Positions 31,523-42,290 are shown, numbered from the stretch's first letter. The stretch is 64,000 bases of DNA from Lachnospiraceae bacterium (GCA_016281605.1 JAEEJA010000001.1:46067-110066); one strand, 5' to 3'. Numbers and translations: made by a program. The notes: a model not told the origin generated them from the letters alone.

Positions 31523-32620
31523 TTACACATTGAATCTGAATTCAACTACATCTCCATCCTGTACCACGTACTCCTTACCCTCTGATCTTAAAACTCCGTT
31601 ATCTCTGGCAGCTGCTATACTTCCGTACTTAACGAGGTTATCATAGCTTACTATCTCAGCTCTTATAAATCCTCTCTCAAAATCTGAGTGAATCTTTCCT
31701 GCAGCCTGAGGAGCCTTGGTTCCTTTTTTAATTGTCCATGCCTTGGTTTCCTTATCACCTGTAGTAATATAACTTATAAGGCCCAGTAAATCATAGCTGG
31801 CTGCTATAAGCTTATCAAGGCCGGATGACTTAATTCCAAGATCATCTAAAAACTCTTTCTTCTCATCTTCATCAAGCTCAGCTATCTCTTCTTCTATCTT
31901 TGCACAGATTACAAAAGCCTGAGATCCCTCTTCTTTAGCGTATTCTCTTACCTTTTGTACATATTCATTATCTGCTCCGTCATTTACCAAATCATCCTCT
32001 GTAACATTGGCTCCGTATATGGTAGGCTTATAAGTAAGAAGATTAAAGCTCTTAAGCATTTCTTCTTCCTCATCTGACTCGGCTTCATATACCTTAGCGA
32101 GATTACCCTTCTCCATGTGAGCAAGAAGCTTTTCGGTAAGATCTAATTCACCCTGAAGACTTTTATCTCCCTTTACACTTTTTATAAGCTTAGCTTTTCT
32201 TCTTTCAAGTATTTCCATATCTGAGAAAAGAAGCTCGTAATTTATAGTTTCTATATCTCTTAAAGGATCAACACTACCGTCTACATGTACTATGTTAGCA
32301 TCCTCAAAGCACCTTACCACATGTACAATAGCGTCCACCTCACGAATATTGGACAGGAACTGATTTCCGAGACCCTCTCCCTTTGAAGCGCCCTTTACAA
32401 GTCCTGCAATATCAACAAACTCTATGGTAGCATATACTGTTTTAGGTGAATTGGTAAGACGTGTGAGTACCTCTAGTCTTTCATCAGGTACCGGTACCAC
32501 TCCTACATTTGGATCGATTGTACAGAAAGGGTAGTTTGCAGATTCTGCCCCCGCCTTTGTTAGAGAGTTAAATAGTGTAGATTTTCCAACATTCGGTAAT
32601 CCGACGATTCCCAGTTTCAT
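31523..32620 (-). CDS. ychF: Redox-regulated ATPase YchF/OLA1
   Basis: MKLGIVGLPNVGKSTLFNSLTKAGAESANYPFCTIDPNVG. Confidence 0.97.
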   Translation of the reverse strand: MKLGIVGLPNVGKSTLFNSLTKAGAESANYPFCTIDPNVGVVPVPDERLEVLTRLTNSPKTVYATIEFVDIAGLVKGASKGEGLGNQFLSNIREVDAIVHVVRCFEDANIVHVDGSVDPLRDIETINYELLFSDMEILERRKAKLIKSVKGDKSLQGELDLTEKLLAHMEKGNLAKVYEAESDEEEEMLKSFNLLTYKPTIYGANVTEDDLVNDGADNEYVQKVREYAKEEGSQAFVICAKIEEEIAELDEDEKKEFLDDLGIKSSGLDKLIAASYDLLGLISYITTGDKETKAWTIKKGTKAPQAAGKIHSDFERGFIRAEIVSYDNLVKYGSIAAARDNGVLRSEGKEYVVQDGDVVEFRFNV

Positions 32621-32970
32621 ATATCCTTATTACCTCCTGAAAAGCCTTATTTTACAAAGGTTTTAAGACCCCTGATTTTTTAGATGCTGCAATTTAGTGC
32701 TGCACCTTTTTAAGAGCCGATTCATAAAAATCCATCAATTTTTATACTTTCATACTCAAAATCGGCTATATTCCACTTAAACTTAAGTAATATACCATAA
32801 AAATCCAGAAAAAACAATGAGTAATACAGAAAAAGTACAAGAACCGTCAGAAGTCTTCCAACGTTTCTTCAACCAGCCGTCAGAAGTATTGTCAGGAGAA
32901 TGAAAATCTATCCTGTCAGGCACTTCCTTTACTGAATACGCCAATCGGAAAATGCTCTGGATTCTGAATT

Positions 32971-33030
32971 TTGTCAATACCCCCACCTACGATCTAGCTT
33001 AGAGGTGGGGGATTTCTCCGACTGAGTTAA
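32971..33030. repeat. Orphan hairpin repeat, copy 1 (IS200/IS605-end-like)
   Basis: ttgtcaataCCCCCACCTacgatctagcttagAGGTGGGGGatttctccgactgagtta; near-identical copy at 40693-40752. Confidence 0.7.
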
Positions 33031-33046
33031 TATATTTACCAAAAAA

Positions 33047-33355
33047 TCATATAAATATTTCAGCAATATAAACCATAACACAGGCAGCAATTGCAACCAG
33101 AAGCAAGCTTTCTTTTTTTAATGAAATTATAATTGCAATTATAACTCCTAAGCTGGCAGATATCACAGATGCAGTCGTATAAAATACAGCAGGAATTGTC
33201 ATAGCTGTCAGAACTGCATAAGGGATATATGCAAGAAAAGATTTAATATATATATTTTTTGTTTTTTCTTTGACTAAGGCAAAGGGAATAGCTCTAATAA
33301 GGTATGTAGAGCCTGCCATAACAATCAAATAAATAAAATACTCTGCAACATTCAA
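33047..33355 (-). CDS. azlD: Branched-chain amino acid transport protein AzlD-like
   Basis: ~100 aa, 4 TM, STYLIRAIPFALVKEK...YIPYAVLTAMTIPAVFY. Confidence 0.85.
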   Translation of the reverse strand: MNVAEYFIYLIVMAGSTYLIRAIPFALVKEKTKNIYIKSFLAYIPYAVLTAMTIPAVFYTTASVISASLGVIIAIIISLKKESLLLVAIAACVMVYIAEIFI

Positions 33356-33382
33356 TTTAACCGGTCTCCTAAAATGTAAAAA

Positions 33383-36208
33383 TTAATCTAATATAACAAA
33401 ATGCTTTACACCGTAAATATCATTTAAAACAAGTCTTTGATTCAGTGTATCGTACATTTTACCTGTTACATTATCCATAGACTTGATATCCTTTCCTGTT
33501 TCAACATAAAGTCCAAAGTCAGGCTTTGATAAATCATAACTAACTGCTTCATCACGATTAAGCTTAACCATTTGTAAATAGTGATTTGTTCCATATGCAG
33601 TATATAATTCGTTATCATCACCATAAGTAGCCGAATCATAATCAACAGGTCCGTCTATCATACTAAGGAATTTTACATTCTTAACTTCCACTTCCCCGGA
33701 AGCCTTTATAATCACATTCATTCTAAGATTAATCTGATCAAAAAATGTATATCCATCATCAGTGGATAAAGATGTTGCAAATACTAATGGAATATATCCT
33801 ATGGAAGGGTCTGACGCTTCATGCTGCATAGTAACCAGATGGCTTTTCCCTTTTGTATCTGTAATCTGATAAAAGACAGGCTCAATTTTAGGTGCCTTTA
33901 GGTTTACACTGTCTTTATCATATAAAGCGCTTCTACCTTCTATTATGTTAGAAGCATTTTCATCTTCTTCGCCGTTAAAAAGACCTCCGTCAAAAACATC
34001 AAGCACCGAAAGAAAATCAGTCTTTTTCGGCACATAAGCACCTATATCTTTTCCTTCGGGAAAGATTGGTTTATCATCTTTATCATTAGCAATTATAGTC
34101 AATTCTGTTTCCATTGGATTTGTATAATTCAATGTTTTATATGTACTTGAAGGTACACCGATTTTATAAGAATATTTATCTTCATCTTCCGGTTTCAATA
34201 ACTCATTTTCTATATTATCTTTTTGAATTATTTCTGATTTTTGCTGTTTAAAGATACCATCAAACCACTCTTTATCGTAGTCATATTCCGAATATAATTG
34301 CATTTTTTCTTTTACTGTATCCAAGGTAATATTCTCTTTACCTTCTTCGCTCAGTTCGGATATAGCTTTACCTGATTTCATTATCAAATAATAACTACCT
34401 GCTATATCTCTAAAATTTTCGTAGATATGAATCTTTTCTTTTGCTTCTTTATCATCAGATTTTTTCAATGTTTCAATAACAGTATTCATTATCGATACAT
34501 ACTCAGGCGCAGACGTATTATCATTAAACGGGAAAAATACACTTAATCCTGATGATGTAATATTATCAAAAGTAACTACTTCACCATCTTTATTTCTACC
34601 GCAAGATAGCTTCACTTTTTCATTCATACTATCTGCATTTTTTGTATAAAATATTTCATCATTATTTAAATAATCATTTAGCTTTAGACTTATATCGGTA
34701 TACAAATTTCCGAGTTTATAGTCCGATTTATTTGTAGTATTGTCAGTTTCTGTAAGTATAATTCCCAGTGCATTTAAAAATCCACCAAAATCAATTTCTC
34801 CGTATCCCTTATAGTGAAGAGCCATTTGTGCACTGTTTAATTCATCATAAAAATTATAGATATTATTTTCACCTTTTTCAAGCGCCTCAGATCTCAAGAC
34901 ATCTGTAAATTCTGTGAGAATTGGAACCATATTCTTTTCAAATTCCTGAGCATTTATTGCACTTAAAGTTACTCTTGAGCCATAATCTTCGTTATCTTTA
35001 TCGTTATAAAAGGCCTGATAATCATCTACTATCTTTTTGCCAAGCGTAAAGCCATCCGTCATGATATTATCATTAAGCATCTCAAGAAAGCCCTTATAAA
35101 CCTGTCCGCTTGCCGGCTCTGTCTCAGCTGAAACCACATAGTTATTTGCATAATCAGAAACCAATGTTAAAAATTCGACATTTCCCATGAGACAACATTC
35201 AAAGTCTATCATCTCAAATTTTTGTTCCATATTGCTATCTTCTATTGCTTTTACAAATGTGTCGGCAGACATAACCCTATCGGCACCTTCGACTTCAGTT
35301 ACCTGATCTTCGCCAAAACCAAATATACCATTTCCATGATCCCAAAGTATCAAGTCATACATATCAGCAGGATAGTTCTTTAGAGAATAATCAATCAGAT
35401 ATGTAAGAGGCTTAGAGGAAACATATGACTCATTTTTTAGCTCATCAACATTTTCAAGCAATGTCATCTTACCGTGAGATTCGTTTTCTTTTCCTGTTAC
35501 TCTCCATAACTGCTTTTCATTTACATCTATTTGTATTGGATTACCATCCTTATCCTGAACATACTCATCACTTATATGATATTTTTGAGTTCCACCTGTC
35601 ATCATGATTATATTTAGGTTTTCAGAATATTTTGATGACATTATTTCTTTTAGATTCTCTGAAAGAAATCCATATTTTGACTCTAAGTCAACTCCATCAG
35701 CAAAGAACATTATTGTTCTGCTTTTCTTATCTTCGGGCGATGTCGCAGGTGTAGATTGTGGAGCCAACGAAGGCTTTAAACTAACTGTTAGAGAAGGCTT
35801 AACTGTAGGGACAGTAGTTGTTTTCGATTCTGTTGCCTTAACTGTTACTTTACATTTTAATATTTTTATTACTATTCCCTCTGACTTAATCTTGCATTTT
35901 ATTTTTGTATTGCCTTCGGCCTTAGCAGTAATTTTACCTTTTCCATTAACAGATGCAACCCTTTTTTTGCCAGAGGACCATTTAATCTTATACTTTTTCA
36001 TCTCTTTTATGTTTTTCACCTTTAGTTTAAAGCTTTCACCTACATGGAGAGATACCTTTGTTTTATTTAAAATAAATTTTGATTTTGCATCTGCTTTAGC
36101 ACCAAAAATTTTACATCCATCCGGTATAACGGATGATAAAATAAGTGTAAAAGCAACAATAATAGTAATTATTTTTTTTGTGTTTTTCATATTCATTTTA
36201 TTCTCCAT
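33383..36208 (-). CDS. Secreted clostripain-like (C11) cysteine protease with N-terminal Ig-like domain
   Basis: Signal peptide; Big-like KVSLHVGESFKLKVKN...KIKWSSGKKRVASVNGKGKITAKAEG; YDLILWDHGNGIFGFGED and EMIDFECCLMGNVEFL catalytic-type His/Cys motifs. Confidence 0.85.
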   Translation of the reverse strand: MENKMNMKNTKKIITIIVAFTLILSSVIPDGCKIFGAKADAKSKFILNKTKVSLHVGESFKLKVKNIKEMKKYKIKWSSGKKRVASVNGKGKITAKAEGNTKIKCKIKSEGIVIKILKCKVTVKATESKTTTVPTVKPSLTVSLKPSLAPQSTPATSPEDKKSRTIMFFADGVDLESKYGFLSENLKEIMSSKYSENLNIIMMTGGTQKYHISDEYVQDKDGNPIQIDVNEKQLWRVTGKENESHGKMTLLENVDELKNESYVSSKPLTYLIDYSLKNYPADMYDLILWDHGNGIFGFGEDQVTEVEGADRVMSADTFVKAIEDSNMEQKFEMIDFECCLMGNVEFLTLVSDYANNYVVSAETEPASGQVYKGFLEMLNDNIMTDGFTLGKKIVDDYQAFYNDKDNEDYGSRVTLSAINAQEFEKNMVPILTEFTDVLRSEALEKGENNIYNFYDELNSAQMALHYKGYGEIDFGGFLNALGIILTETDNTTNKSDYKLGNLYTDISLKLNDYLNNDEIFYTKNADSMNEKVKLSCGRNKDGEVVTFDNITSSGLSVFFPFNDNTSAPEYVSIMNTVIETLKKSDDKEAKEKIHIYENFRDIAGSYYLIMKSGKAISELSEEGKENITLDTVKEKMQLYSEYDYDKEWFDGIFKQQKSEIIQKDNIENELLKPEDEDKYSYKIGVPSSTYKTLNYTNPMETELTIIANDKDDKPIFPEGKDIGAYVPKKTDFLSVLDVFDGGLFNGEEDENASNIIEGRSALYDKDSVNLKAPKIEPVFYQITDTKGKSHLVTMQHEASDPSIGYIPLVFATSLSTDDGYTFFDQINLRMNVIIKASGEVEVKNVKFLSMIDGPVDYDSATYGDDNELYTAYGTNHYLQMVKLNRDEAVSYDLSKPDFGLYVETGKDIKSMDNVTGKMYDTLNQRLVLNDIYGVKHFVILD

Positions 36209-36266
36209 TCTTTTTTATATAATGATAAATATAGATTATCAAACTATTAAAAAAATTCTATTGTTT

Positions 36267-36992
36267 TTAGCTTTCATCTTCATCTGAAACCGGAAAAAGA
36301 ATAGCACATATAACCGCTGCAACCACTGCACACACGCTTATAGTAAGGCCCATGGGAAAGTTCTGAAGTATCTTTATATATCTAAAGCAACAACTAAATA
36401 CAGCAGAAAGAACCACAACAAAAATTACAGGTTTTTGTTTCTTCATTTCTGGAACTATGATCGCTATAAACATTCCGTAAATTGCTATACTCAGAGCACT
36501 CATGATACTCTTTGGTAAGATATCCCCCAGAAGAGCTCCTACGAGCGTTCCGAGGGTCCATCCAATATAGGGAAGAACTGCAAGTCCGGCAAAGTAAGCC
36601 CTTGTTATTTCTTTTTCTCTTATGGCAACTGCATAGATTTCATCAGTAACCACATATCCAAGGAGCCATCTCCAAATTCCTGAAAACTTTTTACTTACCT
36701 TTTGAGCAAGAGAAACAGACATAAAAGAATATCTGACATTTATTGTAAGTTGAGATATAAGCATCTCTATATAATTTCCAGGCATGACCATAATATTTAT
36801 TCCTGCAAGCTGCCCTGCTGATGTAAGACAAGTCATGGATATCAATATTGCCTGCCACTTATAAAACCCTAAACTCATAGCCATAATTCCAAATGTAAAT
36901 GATACGGATAAGTATCCCATACCTATAGGAATCCCGGCTCTTACTCCTTTAATAAATCTTGATTTAACATCATTTTTTTCTATCTTAGTCAC
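36267..36992 (-). CDS. azlC: Branched-chain amino acid transporter AzlC-like
   Basis: GVRAGIPIGMGYLSVSFTFGIMA, AGLAVLPYIGWTLGTLVGALLG. Confidence 0.9.
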   Translation of the reverse strand: MTKIEKNDVKSRFIKGVRAGIPIGMGYLSVSFTFGIMAMSLGFYKWQAILISMTCLTSAGQLAGINIMVMPGNYIEMLISQLTINVRYSFMSVSLAQKVSKKFSGIWRWLLGYVVTDEIYAVAIREKEITRAYFAGLAVLPYIGWTLGTLVGALLGDILPKSIMSALSIAIYGMFIAIIVPEMKKQKPVIFVVVLSAVFSCCFRYIKILQNFPMGLTISVCAVVAAVICAILFPVSDEDES

Positions 36993-37057
36993 ATTAAAAG
37001 CCTCTCTTTTACGTATGTCGGATATTATTATATATTTAAGATATAATTATTTCAACC

Positions 37058-37104
37058 ACAAAAAAACGTTGCTGCTTTCAGCAAAACACAGAAAGCAGCA
37101 ACGT
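37058..37104 (-). terminator. Intrinsic terminator of the cellulase gene
   Basis: Minus ACGTTGCTGCTTTC-tgtgttttgct-GAAAGCAGCAACGT then TTTTTT. Confidence 0.9.
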
Positions 37105-37146
37105 ATATATCATGTTAAAAAAGTATTTAAAAACTTATATTCAGAA

Positions 37147-39243
37147 TTAATATTTCACATCTACACCGTATACGTAGACACCACAGGACTTAGAATATAT
37201 ATAATATGTTCCTGCTGATGGTACACTGTAGGTAACGGTTGTGTCGCTACCGTTAAGAGTCTTATCTGCAACAAGTGTTCCTCCTACGCTTGAGCTTGTC
37301 ATACGAAGAGTTCTGGTTGCTGATGTAGAGGTAGATACACCGCTTACCGTTACATTACATGCACCTGTAGTTGTAAACTTGATGTAACGACCTGTAGAAT
37401 TTCCACCACCATTCATCTTAAGTCTCTTAGAGTAATATGTTCCGTTCACTGTTGTGCTTGCACTTTCTACTGAAACATACTTACTAGATGAAGCACCGAT
37501 TGTGAAGCTTCCTGATGTAATGTCTGAAGTATAAGCACCCTTTGTAAGGTCATTTGCACTTAAAGTAATATCAGTTCCCGTTGTTGCGCTTGAGCTTGAA
37601 GAACTGCTTGATGAACTTGAACTTGAACTTGATGAACCTGAGCTTGTAAGAGAGATGCTTAAAATCTTTCCATCATTATATGCACTAAGCGCAAGATATG
37701 AAACTGATGATGAAGATGAAATCGAAAGGCTGCTCTTTAGCTCAGCTACTGTAGTTGTAACTGTTACTGTATCTGTGGCTGTAGCAGATGCACTGTAGCT
37801 TGATCCGTTAATCCAGTTTCCGTTTACTGAAGCACCCCATCCGAGTACACCCCAGTAACCATGACTTGAATTTGTGCATGTATACTTGATAGTAACCGTA
37901 TCTGTATCAGCTGCATTTAAAAGCCATGATGCATCTGAAGTTGAGTAGCTTTCATTTGCTGTATTGCTTGCGAAAATCGTTGTTGTAGTTGATGAAGAAG
38001 ATGAGTTGCTTGAACTGCTTGAGCTGCTTGATGTGCTGCTTGAAGCAGGGTATACAGCCATAATAGCATCTATAATAGTTTGCTGTGTAACTGCATATGT
38101 ATTACGATTAAAAAGTGCAAATCCATAAGTATTTGTATCACCATTATCCCACCATACAGGCACACATCCGTACTGTTTTGCATAAGTACAAACCTTTGAA
38201 GCAAAGTCTGCACGTCTTGCAGTATTGGTTGAATCATAAGCTGCTTTATCGATAGCGCCATACTCTCCGATTACTACAGGATAACCCTGGCTTGTAAACT
38301 TAGAGTAAAGGTTATAAAACTGAGAATTAAGATACGACTCATCTCCATAGCTTGCTACCTTTGAACTGTTTGTTGCATTGCTTCCCCACTGAGTAACAGT
38401 ACTACTCTCTGCACCACAGAAATCCCATGGATCATAATAATGAACTGAAATCATTATTCTCTTTCCAGAAACACTGCTTGAGAGATAATTATCTGAAGGA
38501 AGTGAAAATCCGTAATTACCTACTGTATATTCAATGTTAGTATTCCATCCCGGAATCATAAGCCAACGCTTAGCATTATTTCCGCCTGTCTGACGAACTG
38601 TGTCTACAAAGATCTGATTATATGCATTAATATTTGAGTAGTACGTTGTATTTGGTGTACCGTAAGTACCATCAAACTCTTCGTTCATTGACTCAAATAT
38701 AAGATGCTCATCATAATCCTTAAATGTAGTTGCTATCTGTTTCCAACATGCTTTGTACTTAGCTTTGATGGTTGTCTGATCTGAACCGTTACAAAGAAGC
38801 CAGCCGCCGGATACTGAATTATAGCCGTCACCATGCATGTTAATAATTACATAAAGTCCATTGTTAATACACATATCAACAACTTCTTTTACTCTGTTAA
38901 GCCAACTTGAATTAATAGTGTAACTTGAACCACTTCCGATATATCCCAAATAAGATACAGGAACACGAATAGTATTGAATCCGGCATTCTTAACTGCCTT
39001 AATCATACTGTTAGTGATTGTTGGATTACCCCAGGCTGTCTCAGATGGGATTCCTGATATAGATGCTTCCATTTGATTACCTAAGTTCCAACCGGCTCCC
39101 ATGGCACTTACCATGGCACTCTGATTTAAATCATTAAAGCTAGCTGCACTAGCTTCTTTTGATTGGGTTAAACCTAACCCAGAAACCCCTGTTACAGTTA
39201 ATGCTGCAGCAAGAACAGCTGCAAGAATTTTTTTGAAACGCAT
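37147..39243 (-). CDS. Secreted GH5 endoglucanase with Ser-rich linkers and C-terminal accessory domains
   Basis: Signal peptide MRFKKILAAVLAAALTVTG; GWNLGNQMEAS, ESMNEEFDG, YPVVIGEYGAIDK; RBS before 39243. Confidence 0.92.
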   Translation of the reverse strand: MRFKKILAAVLAAALTVTGVSGLGLTQSKEASAASFNDLNQSAMVSAMGAGWNLGNQMEASISGIPSETAWGNPTITNSMIKAVKNAGFNTIRVPVSYLGYIGSGSSYTINSSWLNRVKEVVDMCINNGLYVIINMHGDGYNSVSGGWLLCNGSDQTTIKAKYKACWKQIATTFKDYDEHLIFESMNEEFDGTYGTPNTTYYSNINAYNQIFVDTVRQTGGNNAKRWLMIPGWNTNIEYTVGNYGFSLPSDNYLSSSVSGKRIMISVHYYDPWDFCGAESSTVTQWGSNATNSSKVASYGDESYLNSQFYNLYSKFTSQGYPVVIGEYGAIDKAAYDSTNTARRADFASKVCTYAKQYGCVPVWWDNGDTNTYGFALFNRNTYAVTQQTIIDAIMAVYPASSSTSSSSSSSSNSSSSSTTTTIFASNTANESYSTSDASWLLNAADTDTVTIKYTCTNSSHGYWGVLGWGASVNGNWINGSSYSASATATDTVTVTTTVAELKSSLSISSSSSVSYLALSAYNDGKILSISLTSSGSSSSSSSSSSSSSSSSATTGTDITLSANDLTKGAYTSDITSGSFTIGASSSKYVSVESASTTVNGTYYSKRLKMNGGGNSTGRYIKFTTTGACNVTVSGVSTSTSATRTLRMTSSSVGGTLVADKTLNGSDTTVTYSVPSAGTYYIYSKSCGVYVYGVDVKY

Positions 39244-39797
39244 AGTTTCCTCCTCATAAAAAATGCTTATGACATACACCCCATATGTCACAAAAAAACT
39301 AATTAAAAATTCCTTTAAAGCCCCTCTCAAATTTTACTTTTAAAGGATTAATCCGAAACTCTGTAAACGCCTATACATCGAACTCATGAACACTCCGGAG
39401 TAAAAAAAATTCATGTTTTCGACGATAAAAAAAACAGATTACAGAAGGAAAAAATAATTTGAAATTTTCCTGTGCATAATCTGTTTAGAATTAAAATTTC
39501 GAACCGTGTAGCATTGTAACACTTTTTTATAGTTTTGTACATATCTAACAAAAAAGTTTTTCATTTTCGTGATTTTGTACACAAATAGTACTAACGAAAA
39601 CTTTTTAGTAAAGATTTTTTTGTGCATGTTGCACAAATTTCATCTTTAAGAAGACAAAAATTTGACACTTATTGGTTATTTTTAACAAATACCTAAGTGA
39701 ACATGACTCAAATTTGACTTTATTTGTCTTTATATGATAGTATCTATGCAAAATTAGAAACTAACACTTAAGAAAGGTAAATACAAAAGAGGTTACT

Positions 39798-40673
39798 ATG
39801 AACACAAGACATGCTGTTTTTTTTGATATAGATGGAACCATATGGGATTATAAATGTGAAATACCCCGAAGTACAATTCAAGCCATACATGCACTCCGAA
39901 AAAACGGACATTATGCTTTTTTATGTAGTGGCAGAAGCAGGGGCGCAATAGTAGAAAAAAAGCTATATGATATAGGTTTTGACGGACTGATTGCGGGTGG
40001 CGGAACTTATATAGAAATAAAAAACTATAATAATCCTGACGCTTCTCTTACGCGTCCTACCATAACCTCTAATCTGAATACCGACGATATAATCTACGAA
40101 AAAATAATTCCATATAATGAGGTATGCAGAGTAAAAAAAAGATCTGAAGAAAAAAATCTAGCTTATATATTTGAAGGAAGAGATGCAATTTATGTTGATG
40201 TTGACACATTTAAAGACGACTCTTATGTGGCTTTTCTTAAAGAATCTTTAGGAGAACATTTTAAGACAGGCTTAGAAATAGATGAGAATTCAAACATTAA
40301 CAAACTTAGTGTTGACAGCAAGTTTACCAATGCAGGTGTTCAACCTATATATGAGGTTTATGGTGACAATCCGGATAATATGTTTGGTTACGAGATAATA
40401 AAACATGAATTTGCGGATTATGCAGAAATCATGCCAAAGAACCATACAAAAGCAACCGGCATAGAAAAAGTATGTGATTATCTTTCTATACCGGTTGAGT
40501 ATACATATGCATTTGGTGATAGTGCAAATGATATTGATATGTTAAAGTACGTTAATTGTGGAATAGCTATGGGTGGCGGCGCCAACTGTGCTAAAGAAGC
40601 AGCTGACTTCGTTACAGATTCCATGTATGAAAATGGTATCTATAATGCACTTATAAAATTTGGGCTTATCTAA
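39798..40673 (+). CDS. Cof-type HAD hydrolase
   Basis: AVFFDIDGTIW, AFGDSANDIDMLKYVNCGIAMGGGANCAKEAADFVT. Confidence 0.93.
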   Translation: MNTRHAVFFDIDGTIWDYKCEIPRSTIQAIHALRKNGHYAFLCSGRSRGAIVEKKLYDIGFDGLIAGGGTYIEIKNYNNPDASLTRPTITSNLNTDDIIYEKIIPYNEVCRVKKRSEEKNLAYIFEGRDAIYVDVDTFKDDSYVAFLKESLGEHFKTGLEIDENSNINKLSVDSKFTNAGVQPIYEVYGDNPDNMFGYEIIKHEFADYAEIMPKNHTKATGIEKVCDYLSIPVEYTYAFGDSANDIDMLKYVNCGIAMGGGANCAKEAADFVTDSMYENGIYNALIKFGLI

Positions 40674-40675
40674 AA

Positions 40676-40752
40676 CTCCGACTGAGTATAATTTGTCAAT
40701 ACTCCCACCTACGATCTAGCTTAGAGGTGGGGGATTTCTCCGACTGAGTTAA
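40676..40752. repeat. Orphan hairpin repeat, copy 2, flanked by 12-bp direct repeats CTCCGACTGAGT
   Basis: 40676-40687 and 40738-40749 identical; hairpin between; core shared with 32971-33030. Confidence 0.75.
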
Positions 40753-41654
40753 ATCTCCTTATATTTTAGCAGTTCTTCCACATACGCTTTTCCGTAAACA
40801 GACATCTTACTATCTTTTCTTGTTATATAACCTATGGTCAGCGGATCTTCTTCCTTAAGCTTTATGGAAACCAAGCCTTTAAGTATTGCTTCATCTCCGG
40901 AAAGCATACCTGAACCGATAGAATAACCTCCAAGCTTAGCTATTAGTTCCATGGAAGTTGCTCTGTCATCAGACTTAACCATCTTCGGGAAATCGTAATC
41001 CGCCATTGCTTCCTCTGTAAGATAATAATTGCTTTCATCACTTTGATCAAAGGACAGACATGTATAATCAGAAAGTTCCTCTATGGATATTTCCTTTCGA
41101 CCCGCAAGTTCATGATCTTCCCATACATAAATATAGGTTTCTCTTATCATAAGAGGTGTAAAGACTAGCTGATAATGCTTAAATATTTTTCTTAGTATTT
41201 CTTCGTTAGCATCGGAAAATGAAACGACACCCACTTCACTTTTCATACTCCTGACATCTTCCAAAACCTCTTTTGTTTTGGTTTCATGAATTGAAAAGAT
41301 AAATCTATCAGGATAAAATTTATTGATAACTTCCGTAAATGCCTTTATTGCAAAGTTATAATGTTGAGTTGATACTGAGAAGCGCTCTTTGTCGCTATCC
41401 TTTGATAGATATTTATCCTCTAGTATTTCATACTGAGACACTGCTCTTTTTGCATAATTTACAAATTCACTTCCGTCTTCAGTAAGTGTGATACCCTTAT
41501 TGGTTCTGTCAAAAATCAGTATTCCCAACTCTTCTTCGAGTTCTCTTACACTTGCCGAAAGAGCCGGTTGAGAAACAAATAATTTTGTTGCAGCCTCCCT
41601 CATAGAAGATGAAGAAGCGATTTCAAGTACATACTTTATTTGATTTATATTCAT
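40749..41654 (-). CDS. LysR-family transcriptional regulator
   Basis: MNINQIKYVLEIASSSSMREAATKLFVSQPALSASVRELEEELGILIFDRTNKGITLTEDG. Confidence 0.93.
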   Translation of the reverse strand: MNINQIKYVLEIASSSSMREAATKLFVSQPALSASVRELEEELGILIFDRTNKGITLTEDGSEFVNYAKRAVSQYEILEDKYLSKDSDKERFSVSTQHYNFAIKAFTEVINKFYPDRFIFSIHETKTKEVLEDVRSMKSEVGVVSFSDANEEILRKIFKHYQLVFTPLMIRETYIYVWEDHELAGRKEISIEELSDYTCLSFDQSDESNYYLTEEAMADYDFPKMVKSDDRATSMELIAKLGGYSIGSGMLSGDEAILKGLVSIKLKEEDPLTIGYITRKDSKMSVYGKAYVEELLKYKEI

Positions 41655-41699
41655 AATATTTTACACATTTTCCTTTCTATAGCCGTTATGACCAAAATA

Positions 41700-42187
41700 T
41701 CAATCTCTGGTTATAGCTCCCATGTTTTTAAGTTGTTTTTTCCTTGCGTACATCAACTGATTCGCTCTTTCAAATACAGTATGGAACGAATTATCCTTTC
41801 CCGGTTCAAAATCCGAAATTCCTCCGGAAATAACAACCTTTCCCTCTTTAAGATTTTTTTCTACCTGTCGATTAAAGGAGTCTACAAGCTCATCTCTGTT
41901 AGGATAATCCTGTCCATTAATAATAACCACAAACTCATCGCCACCTGTACGAAAAACAGGACTGTGTTTAAATATTTCACATATAAGTTGGCAGGCACTT
42001 TTTACGCCTGTAAGAGCATCCTTGTAAGCTATTGTCTTAACAGTACCAAGTTCCTCTGCAGTCTGCGATTCGCACTTTCTTACAAAAACCCAGTTAGATA
42101 ACATAGTACCGAAAGAGCAAAAGCCCCAAGTCCGGAGACATAGGGCTGTAATTTTTTATTATCTGAAGATGCAATCTCTTTAGCCAT
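41700..42187 (-). pseudogene. Decayed GGDEF protein
   Basis: Start MAKEIASSDNKKLQPYVSGLGAFALSVLCYLTGFL stops; shifted frame has DALTGVKSA directly joined to CQLICEIFKHSPVFRTGGDEF, missing ~50 residues. Confidence 0.75.
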
Positions 42188-42290
42188 AGTAATCCCCTCT
42201 TTCAATCATTAATATATCCATCATTTTTATATTGAAATCATTTACTTATATAGGAATTATTATAGCACATTTTTTTTATATAATCCAGTT

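Noticed and set aside
32783-32986. 67-aa ORF (possible transposase remnant)
   Set aside because: No recognisable motif; spans intergenic repeats.
37590-37650. Simple repeat tract in cellulase
   Set aside because: Poly-Ser linker codons, common in secreted glycosidases.
39439-39636. 65-aa minus ORF
   Set aside because: AT-rich intergenic, no RBS or homology cue.
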